From positions 25,200 through 89,199 of the IMG/VR virus record IMGVR_UViG_3300044979_000004: 64,000 bases of DNA; one strand, given 5' to 3'. Position numbers and translations under genes: made by a program. The notes under the pieces were generated by a model. That model searched no databases. It saw nothing but the letters and a program-made list of their open reading frames with translations, and was not told the origin of the DNA. Positions 8,395 to 14,611 of the stretch are shown here, in pieces (the first letter of the stretch is position 1; each line of letters begins with the position of its first letter). The stretch is from a virus.

Positions 8395-8688
8395 ATGGAA
8401 CACGAGGAAGAGGAGCTTCTGGTTTCAGTTCTACGTAGGAACAATCGAGTACGGCGCGGAGTTGAACGTAAACTGCGCCGTATTCTAGAAGATCAACGCA
8501 ATCGTCTGGACTTGATGTTTACAGCCCTCTGCGATGCGGATACAACAGCACAGGATGCGATTCAAGAAATCTGGGAGCGCGGTGGTTTAAATTGCAGCCC
8601 AGATGATGTTCAATCGATCATCGACTTGACAGTAGAGGCCCTACACGCTCTTAAGTCAAACACCCGCAATGCAGAATCGCAATCTTAA
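8395..8688 (+). CDS. Hypothetical protein (97 aa)
   Basis: The product begins MEHEEEELLVSVLRRNNRVRRG, an acidic head followed by a basic helix, and is helical throughout. AAGGAGAACC lies before the ATG, 14 bases after the preceding stop. It lies among head genes, so a small head or completion protein is possible. No family is recognised. Confidence 0.7.
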   Translation: MEHEEEELLVSVLRRNNRVRRGVERKLRRILEDQRNRLDLMFTALCDADTTAQDAIQEIWERGGLNCSPDDVQSIIDLTVEALHALKSNTRNAESQS

Positions 8689-8859
8689 AAGTTTCTCTTC
8701 ATATGGATTCCGTGAATGGTGGATTACTGGAAACGGAAGAAATATGGAGTACTTGTAATCAGTTAGGCAGGCCAGCCGCTTGATTACACCCCTACCGATT
8801 GAGAGTCATGGACTTCGGCGGGATGGGGACACGTTATTAGCATTCGTTAGAGGAGAACG
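8689..8859 (+). other. Non-coding interval with two consecutive RNA stem-loops
   Basis: TGTAATCA (8754-8761) pairs with TGATTACA (8781-8788). Immediately after, CCCC (8789-8792) pairs with GGGG (8825-8828), enclosing CCG/CGG and a GAGTC-ATG-GACTT hairpin. There is no T-tract. The nonamer GGATTACTG at 8721-8729 also occurs in both capsid-leader hairpins. A 26-codon ORF (8704-8784) has no ribosome site and is not called. Confidence 0.5.
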
Positions 8860-9516
8860 ATGCCTACAGCACAGGAAATACAAGCAACTCAGGGAACACG
8901 CCTAAGTGAGACTAACCCATGGGACAGCTACGGCGACGAACTCGGAGTGAAGATGACGCCGGAACTCGCATCAGCAGTCGATGCCTACTCGCAGAAACGT
9001 TGGCAGAAAGACAAGGTTGGCTCTGAAACTCAGGAAGTCCTTGCCGAACAGAGAGAAATGAATGATGAGTTGGCTCAGCAATATCAATGGTTGACCAAAG
9101 AGGAATACGCTAACCAAGAAGCCAGAGTGGGGACCGTACTAGACTACGCATCTTTCATACAGAAACTACGCAGTATAGGGCTAGTGTGCCATTACCGTCA
9201 GCATCCGCACCATGACAAGGCGATTTTGTACATCTCTAGAAATGGACTGTCCGAGCCTGAACTTGCCTGTTGGGCGCAGATAAATGGACCTATGCCTGAG
9301 CTTTCTATGTTTAATTTTGATGACCACGGCGTTCCTTTGGCCGAGAAAAGACGCGGCTGGAGAACATGCTTACTTCAAATAATCCTAAAAGGGTTCATAA
9401 CTGAGGAAGTAGCAAACAAGTTGTTTGGGAAGCCTCGACTGACCAAAGAATTTGACAGATATAACTCAACGTTGTACGGGTTTAGAAATCGCGGAAAGGG
9501 ATGGGATGCCGAGTAA
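8860..9516 (+). CDS. Hypothetical protein (218 aa)
   Basis: Start ATG at 8860 with AGAGGAGAACG. The N-terminal half is charged and helical (EVLAEQREMNDELAQQYQWL). The C-terminal half contains HYRQHPHHDKAILYISRNG and a basic end (GFRNRGKGWDAE). The last 11 bases overlap the following HNH gene. No family is recognised; place among structural genes is the only functional hint. Confidence 0.7.
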   Translation: MPTAQEIQATQGTRLSETNPWDSYGDELGVKMTPELASAVDAYSQKRWQKDKVGSETQEVLAEQREMNDELAQQYQWLTKEEYANQEARVGTVLDYASFIQKLRSIGLVCHYRQHPHHDKAILYISRNGLSEPELACWAQINGPMPELSMFNFDDHGVPLAEKRRGWRTCLLQIILKGFITEEVANKLFGKPRLTKEFDRYNSTLYGFRNRGKGWDAE

Positions 9517-9835
9517 AGACCCGGATTACTTCAAAAGATACTACCGACTTAACAAAGACAAGAGACAGGCTAATGATCGCTTCAGACGTTATGGAATCAC
9601 TCAGGAACAATATGATGAACTGCTAAAAAATCAGGATTACAAATGTAGAATTTGCAAAATCGATAAAGCAGACAATAGAGGCGGTAGCTGGCACACAGAC
9701 CATGACCATAAAACAGGAATTGTTCGATCACTTTTGTGTTCTTGCTGTAACAGTATGTTGGGCCACGCAAAAGATGATCCAGAGATTCTGAAACAAGCAG
9801 CAACATACCTTGAATTGCAGTATGTTGCTTATTAA
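9506..9835 (+). CDS. HNH endonuclease, recombination endonuclease VII type
   Basis: The preferred start is ATG 9506, preceded by GGAAAGGG, which overlaps the upstream stop. Longer in-frame reading back to 9452 lies inside the upstream gene. Zn ligands CRIC and CSCC flank the catalytic HTDHDHKTG, the endonuclease VII pattern (Cys-pairs with D-H-D-H), and GHAKDDPEILKQAATYL is its usual C-terminal helix. About 109 residues, a minimal free-standing homing-type nuclease inserted between head genes. Confidence 0.88.
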   Translation: MPSKDPDYFKRYYRLNKDKRQANDRFRRYGITQEQYDELLKNQDYKCRICKIDKADNRGGSWHTDHDHKTGIVRSLLCSCCNSMLGHAKDDPEILKQAATYLELQYVAY

Positions 9836-9858
9836 GGCTAGAGGAGAGCCTAAGACTA

Positions 9859-10488
9859 ATGGGTAATTTGAATGACATCGTAGGCAAGACAGATGCGCCT
9901 ACTCAGACTGCTGAAACACCATCAACCAAGACCAAGATTTCGAAGGAAGTTGAAGCACTAGAACTTGAGAACCTTAGACTGGATGCAGAGACTAAGAAAT
10001 TAGCTCTTGAAGCAGCACAGCTTGAAATTCGTGCTAAGAAGGCGCAGATTCAGGATTTGGAAGAAAGCCTAGCAGAGCGTGAACTGAAACGTGAGAATAA
10101 GCGCCAGCGCAGCCTTACAAACGGGGAAACCCTTAAGAGCCTTGACCGTGATGACAAAGCAGCGCAGAAGCGTTGTAACCACAAGAAAGGCGGAAACGGT
10201 ATTGTCGGAGTTAAGGGCGGACGAGGCGATGCTCCACAGCACGCCATCCTTCTACACACCTTTGCAAACGGTGATACGTGGGTTCGTTGCCTACGCTGCG
10301 GTAAGACGTGGAAGCCACCTGTAGAACGCGCTTACAAGTCACGCGAAGACTATCTTACTGCCTACGCAGAGTATCAGGCAGCATTGAATTTCCAGACCAA
10401 CAACTCACCATCCAGTTCGTACATGTTCAAGTATTCTGACAACGGAGAGTACTACCGTCAGGTCACAGAACACACCACGCTCCGCTGA
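9859..10488 (+). CDS. Coiled-coil protein with Cys/His metal-site candidate (209 aa)
   Basis: Residues about 30-85 form a strong charged coiled coil (EVEALELENLRLDAETKKL). Then CNHKKGG with CLRCGKTW about 40 residues later could bind zinc. The C-terminus is Tyr/Asn/Ser-rich. Start has GAGGAGAGCC upstream. It lies between two nuclease genes among head and tail genes. A head-tail or packaging accessory role is possible but unproven. Confidence 0.65.
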   Translation: MGNLNDIVGKTDAPTQTAETPSTKTKISKEVEALELENLRLDAETKKLALEAAQLEIRAKKAQIQDLEESLAERELKRENKRQRSLTNGETLKSLDRDDKAAQKRCNHKKGGNGIVGVKGGRGDAPQHAILLHTFANGDTWVRCLRCGKTWKPPVERAYKSREDYLTAYAEYQAALNFQTNNSPSSSYMFKYSDNGEYYRQVTEHTTLR

Positions 10489-10494
10489 GTGCCT

Positions 10495-10995
10495 ATGAAG
10501 ATATGCTCTGAATGTAGTGAAAAACAACTAGCCAAAGGCTTGTGTAGAAGGCACTATTACGCTGCAAAGCGTGCTAGTGCCAGCCCACACGACATCGAGG
10601 TTTACAAAAACAAACCACTCGCTAGGGCTGCTCAAAAGTGGGCCAATCAGACGGACGAGGAACGAATCGCGTACTCTGCAAAGTATAAAGAGGGTATCCG
10701 TAAGCGCAGGGAAAAATTATTTGATTACGTTCCTAACAAGTGTGCTTTATCAAAGTTGTCCAAGTGTACAATAAGCAACAAAGCTCTACATCGTGACCAT
10801 GATCATACATGCCCATGCGGAAGACCTAGAGGCTGTAATGATTGTTTCCGTGGCTTACTGTGCAATTATCACAACGCAGTAGTTCTGCCGGTCTTGGAGT
10901 CTTTAGAACTTGAATATATTCCTGAACTGGTCAAAGCATATTTAAAAGGCAGGCCACTTAAACAAGCTGACTTTTCTTTGCCAACAGTGGGATAA
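10495..10995 (+). CDS. HNH endonuclease VII-type with N-terminal Cys/His finger
   Basis: ATG 10495 (MKICSECSEKQLAKG) is preferred; a GTG at 10489 is also in frame and overlaps the upstream stop. The N-terminal C-x2-C...GLCRRHY finger recurs in the nuclease at 37129. The catalytic part is ALHRDHDHTCPC with CNDC and GLLCNYHN, a variant endonuclease VII site with additional Cys residues. It is 11 bases from the next structural gene, so it is an insertion in the head-tail operon. Confidence 0.82.
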   Translation: MKICSECSEKQLAKGLCRRHYYAAKRASASPHDIEVYKNKPLARAAQKWANQTDEERIAYSAKYKEGIRKRREKLFDYVPNKCALSKLSKCTISNKALHRDHDHTCPCGRPRGCNDCFRGLLCNYHNAVVLPVLESLELEYIPELVKAYLKGRPLKQADFSLPTVG

Positions 10996-11005
10996 GAGGA
11001 ATTTT

Positions 11006-11242
11006 ATGGCACCAGGAGCAAGCGTAACTATCCCATTTACTACCAGTGCGCCAGGGCCTTTCACCTTGGCGCACAATTTGGGCTATATACCTTCAACGGT
11101 AATTTTTGAGATGACCAACTCCAATGCCGGAACCGTTTGGTTTCAAAGTCAGAGATATGATTCAGAGAATCTTTATCTAGAAGCGTCTGATGCTGGTGTT
11201 AGTGGATACGCCATTGTTTACGGCAGTTGCAGCGGTTGTTAG
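11006..11242 (+). CDS. Small structural protein (78 aa), duplicate of the next gene's N-terminus
   Basis: The entire protein aligns by eye with residues 1-72 of the 449-residue product starting at 11256: FTTSAPGPFTLAHNLGYIP against FTTSAPGNFTLPHNLGVIP, then WFQSQRYDSENLYLEASDAG against WFQNTRYDAENLYLVASDAG. It is a beta-sandwich-like module, probably surface exposed. AGAGGAATTTT precedes the ATG. The duplication is seen directly; its role is unknown. Confidence 0.75.
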   Translation: MAPGASVTIPFTTSAPGPFTLAHNLGYIPSTVIFEMTNSNAGTVWFQSQRYDSENLYLEASDAGVSGYAIVYGSCSGC

Positions 11243-11255
11243 GAGAGCATAGATA

Positions 11256-12605
11256 ATGCCAGCACAGACCCAAGTAGCCTTCACCACTTCCGCCCCCGGT
11301 AACTTTACCCTACCACACAATCTAGGAGTCATACCAGGATCGGTAATTTTTGAGTTCACATCTGGTGGAGTTGTATGGTTTCAAAATACCCGCTATGATG
11401 CGGAAAATCTATATCTAGTAGCATCTGATGCTGGCGTGACTGGGTTCGCAATTGTGTTCGCAAGTACAACACCGTCTTGCAACATGCAGAACCTAAACTC
11501 CACTATTAGATTACAAGAAGTGGTAGACGATGCTTCAACACTCGGAGATGTGGCTCCAGCCTTGGCAACAGGCGGCGCAAGCATGGCACCGGCCCTAAGT
11601 ATTGCTAATGATGTGATGCAAGCACTTATCAACGGCGGTCCAGCGGGACAACCGTTCAATTGGAAGTGGAATCGATATAATCTTCCGCCATTCGCCACGA
11701 TAAGTTTGCAACAAGACTATTTCATCCCTAACCTAGTCAATCTTGGATGGATTGAAAGTGCGTGGGCAGTGAATATCAATCAGACATCAATTCCTAAGCA
11801 GAAGACCTTTCTAGAGGTTCGCAAGGATTTAGAAGTCTCATATGACCAGACCACGTACCCAGGAAAGGTTTGCTGGCTTCCCAACAAGATGCTAACAGTT
11901 GGCACATGGGGACAAGCTCCACTAGGGCCTCAACCCGGTTACCCAAGCGGTCAGACGACCGTTGCTGGACCTGGATTGACGGGACAACAGAACCCCGGCC
12001 CAGGCGTGATTTACACCAACCCAATCGGAACACTGATTACTCCGATGAATGCAACTACGGCTATTGCTGATCCCTATGGTAATCTATGGTGCCTGACAAC
12101 ATTTGGTCAGTGTGGCGATACCGAACCGACATGGCCCACTAACCCAACGTTCCCAACCCTTCGCAACCCGAACATTCTGCCGACAACGGTAGTTGACGGG
12201 TCATGCGTGTGGACAGCTATTAACCCGAACGGACAAGGTATAAGACTCGATCCAATTCCTCCTCAAACAGGGGTTGTTTGGATGATTCAGATTGTTGGGC
12301 AGATGAGGGCACCAAGGTTCTTTAACCTTAGTCAGTATATCAATCCGATTCCAGACGATTTTGAATGGGCCTTCAAACAGGGCTTCTTTGCTCAGTGTTA
12401 TCGAAGAAATCCGGACCCTAGAGTACGTGCTAAGTTCCAACAAGAACAGCAACTCTGGTTGGATGCTCTTGATAAGGCTGTCAAGCAAGTTGACCGTGAG
12501 ATGGACGATTTCGGATTCTACCCTACCTCCATGATCCTCGACACAGGTTGGGGCGTGAACCCGATTAATCCCGCGCAACCCTTCGGTCCCTGGACCGGAT
12601 GGTAA
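11256..12605 (+). CDS. Head-tail connector / tail adaptor protein (449 aa)
   Basis: Residues 1-72 repeat the previous small protein. The following part (DVMQALINGGPAGQPFNWKWNRYNLPPF) matches the start of the product at 13399 (ANTILQTIVGAPFAWRWNRAVIGF), so the two are paralogues. A module around residues 252-325 has the GN-x-T-x-P-x-W...VDGSCVWT pattern also found in the 13399 and 18145 proteins. The C-terminus (FEWAFKQGFFAQCYRRNPDP) resembles adaptor or tail tubular A-type proteins. Start has GGAGAGCATAGATA upstream. Confidence 0.6.
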   Translation: MPAQTQVAFTTSAPGNFTLPHNLGVIPGSVIFEFTSGGVVWFQNTRYDAENLYLVASDAGVTGFAIVFASTTPSCNMQNLNSTIRLQEVVDDASTLGDVAPALATGGASMAPALSIANDVMQALINGGPAGQPFNWKWNRYNLPPFATISLQQDYFIPNLVNLGWIESAWAVNINQTSIPKQKTFLEVRKDLEVSYDQTTYPGKVCWLPNKMLTVGTWGQAPLGPQPGYPSGQTTVAGPGLTGQQNPGPGVIYTNPIGTLITPMNATTAIADPYGNLWCLTTFGQCGDTEPTWPTNPTFPTLRNPNILPTTVVDGSCVWTAINPNGQGIRLDPIPPQTGVVWMIQIVGQMRAPRFFNLSQYINPIPDDFEWAFKQGFFAQCYRRNPDPRVRAKFQQEQQLWLDALDKAVKQVDREMDDFGFYPTSMILDTGWGVNPINPAQPFGPWTGW

Positions 12606-12651
12606 TGATTCTAAATGACTTATTGTAATCCGGTATCTAGATAGAAAATGT

Positions 12652-12680
12652 TTGACAAATGTCTAGTGCCGTGTTATAAT
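12652..12680 (+). promoter_or_regulatory. Consensus sigma-70 promoter of the HNH gene
   Basis: TTGACA (12652-12657) and TATAAT (12675-12680) with exactly 17 bases between, both boxes perfect. The ATG at 12687 begins 6 bases after the -10 box, about where transcription should start, so the mRNA is predicted to be leaderless. Confidence 0.85.
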
Positions 12681-12686
12681 AGGTGT

Positions 12687-13322
12687 ATGAATGATAAAAG
12701 ACATACTCATTGTAAGCAAGGACACGAGCTTACTGATGAAAATACTTACCAAGTCTACAATAAGAACGGGACCAAGAATGGAAGACGGTGCCGACTTTGC
12801 ACTAAAACACCTGCCGCTTTAGCATATAAGAATGCCAAAGCTAAAGAGTATTACGCAAACGATCCTGAGAAATTCAAAGCCGTTCAGAGGGATTATCGGT
12901 CTAGAACATACGTTCCAAAAGTAAAGCTGCCTAAGACGCATTGCAAACGGGGCCATGAATGGATACATGAAAATATCTACACATGGACTACCAAACAGAA
13001 CCACGTTTTAACGTGTTGTAAACTCTGCGCTAAAGAGAAATACTCTAGAAGAGCACTTCAAGTTAGAGAAAACCACTTGCAAAGAGCGTTTGGTCTAACG
13101 TTGCAACAATTTGGAACCATGCTAGAGGAGCAAGGTGGGACTTGTTATCTTTGTAAGACTACTGTACCGGGCGGCAACGGTGATTTTCACGTTGACCATT
13201 GTCACAAGTCAGGTAAAATAAGGAAACTACTTTGTATGGAGTGCAACCGGGCGTTAGGAGCGGTAAAGGACGATCCAGTTCTTCTCAGGCGAATGGCTGA
13301 CTACCTAGAACAGCATCAGTAA
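12687..13322 (+). CDS. HNH endonuclease VII-type with two GHE zinc repeats
   Basis: Start is placed at ATG 12687 because the -10 box ends at 12680; the in-frame codon at 12648 lies before the promoter. Two repeats of HCK-x-GHE-x-EN-x-Y...C-x2-C (about residues 5-40 and 86-120) are DNA-binding zinc modules seen in phage nucleases. The catalytic part has CYLC, HVDHCHKSG and CMEC, the endonuclease VII layout. It has its own promoter and terminator, an autonomous cassette between two paralogous connector genes. Confidence 0.87.
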   Translation: MNDKRHTHCKQGHELTDENTYQVYNKNGTKNGRRCRLCTKTPAALAYKNAKAKEYYANDPEKFKAVQRDYRSRTYVPKVKLPKTHCKRGHEWIHENIYTWTTKQNHVLTCCKLCAKEKYSRRALQVRENHLQRAFGLTLQQFGTMLEEQGGTCYLCKTTVPGGNGDFHVDHCHKSGKIRKLLCMECNRALGAVKDDPVLLRRMADYLEQHQ

Positions 13323-13339
13323 AAACACAAACACCACTT

Positions 13340-13390
13340 ATACCCCTAGATATAGGCGCTAAAGCCGTCTAGGGGTATTTTTCTTTTTGG
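13340..13390 (+). terminator. Intrinsic terminator after the HNH gene
   Basis: ATACCCCTAGA (13340-13350) pairs perfectly with TCTAGGGGTAT (13368-13378), followed by TTTTTCTTTTT. This closes the nuclease cassette. The next gene starts only 9 bases beyond the T-run and must be fed by read-through or by a promoter not recognised here. Confidence 0.85.
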
Positions 13391-13398
13391 AGATATAA

Positions 13399-14319
13399 AT
13401 GCCCGCATCAACAATCACAATTGCACAAACGGCGAACTGGGCAAGACGTTTCGTGTTCCTTCGCAACCTACAGCAGGGAAATTTTAACGAGCCTGCCATT
13501 ACGAGCGCCAATACAATTCTACAGACGATTGTGGGTGCGCCTTTTGCGTGGCGTTGGAACCGAGCGGTCATCGGATTCGTCACAGTCCCAGGACAACAGG
13601 ACTATACTATCTTCAATTGGCAACCCGATGAAGACCTAAGTTTAGGATATGTGTTGGTGGACAGCAATGGATACTCTCAGCAGGTTACAACTCCTGGTGA
13701 AACTGGGTCTACGATTCCCACATTCAATCCAACAGTGGGACAGACTACTTCTGATGGATCAGTTGTGTGGACCAATATGGGATCGATTGGGGTTGGTAAT
13801 ACATCGACTGAGTACAACTTCGACTGGATCGAAACAGCATCGGTACAAGAGACTACCAATCAGTGTACTAAGTCGTGGAAAGAAATATCAGTAAAACTGA
13901 ATCTTGCTCTTGAGTCAGCGCAAAGTCGCCCGCACGATGTATCGGCGCAGTATCAGGATGCTAACGGAAATATCACGTTCCGTTTAATGCCTACTCCAGA
14001 CAAAGCGTACCCGGTGGTGCTATCGATTCAGCAGAAACCTCCGGTCATTAACAGCATGGGAGACACTTGGGGACCGATTCCTGATGAATACAGTCGTCTT
14101 TACAATTGGGGGTTTCTAGCCCTAGCGTATCTGTATGCTGATGATGCGAGATTCACTGCCGCTAACCAGAAGTTTATAGCGGCCCTTCTAAGCACATCTC
14201 AAGGTCTATCACAGACTGAGCGCAATATTTGGCTCAACAACTGGCAGGCCCTTACCGGCGTGCCTCTTGAGAATGCTAGCAAGGTTCAACAAGGATTCAC
14301 TGGACGGAGTAACCTATAA
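13399..14319 (+). CDS. Head-tail connector / tail adaptor paralogue (306 aa)
   Basis: The N-terminal helical part and WRWNRAVIGF match the 11256 product. Residues about 88-128 carry the module DSNGYSQQVTTPG...PTFNPTVGQTTSDGSVVW. The C-terminus has IPDEYSRLYNWGFLALAYLY and a helical tail, as in tail tubular A-type proteins that join portal and tail. GGAG at 13389 precedes the ATG. The two paralogues may form two stacked rings or alternative adaptors; that is inference. Confidence 0.62.
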   Translation: MPASTITIAQTANWARRFVFLRNLQQGNFNEPAITSANTILQTIVGAPFAWRWNRAVIGFVTVPGQQDYTIFNWQPDEDLSLGYVLVDSNGYSQQVTTPGETGSTIPTFNPTVGQTTSDGSVVWTNMGSIGVGNTSTEYNFDWIETASVQETTNQCTKSWKEISVKLNLALESAQSRPHDVSAQYQDANGNITFRLMPTPDKAYPVVLSIQQKPPVINSMGDTWGPIPDEYSRLYNWGFLALAYLYADDARFTAANQKFIAALLSTSQGLSQTERNIWLNNWQALTGVPLENASKVQQGFTGRSNL

Positions 14320-14603
14320 TGCCATCAAAAGTAGCCCTACCAATCAACACCTTTCAGCTAGCTAACGGCGCTCCAGTGGCGAACGGAAACCTTCTAATCA
14401 GGTTGAGCCAGCCGGGATCGGTTGATGATGCGCAAATCAACGCTAACTTCACCAGCATATCCCTTAACTCTAGCGGGCAGATTGAGGGTAGTCCTACGTT
14501 TTGGCCGAATGCTGATATTCTTCCGGCTGGAACCTACTACATTTTGTTGGTATTTTCATCATCAGGACAGAGAGTGGCCGGTGCTAACAAGTTAACGGTA
14601 TAG
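14319..14603 (+). CDS. Small beta-rich structural protein (94 aa)
   Basis: It overlaps the previous stop by one base. The pattern LANGAPVANGNLLIRLSQPG...FWPNADILPAGTYY is shared with the 17797 product (VLANGYLVFRLNQDA...FWPNDQLTPSNTFY), so the two are paralogues flanking the fibre-like gene. Such small domains are found near tail-fibre genes; fibre attachment or chaperone function is possible. Confidence 0.65.
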   Translation: MPSKVALPINTFQLANGAPVANGNLLIRLSQPGSVDDAQINANFTSISLNSSGQIEGSPTFWPNADILPAGTYYILLVFSSSGQRVAGANKLTV

Positions 14604-14611
14604 GAGAGACG

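Noticed and set aside
9452-9480. TTGACA-17-TACGGG before the 9506 nuclease
   Set aside because: The -10 box is poor and no alternative spacing helps; not reported as a promoter.
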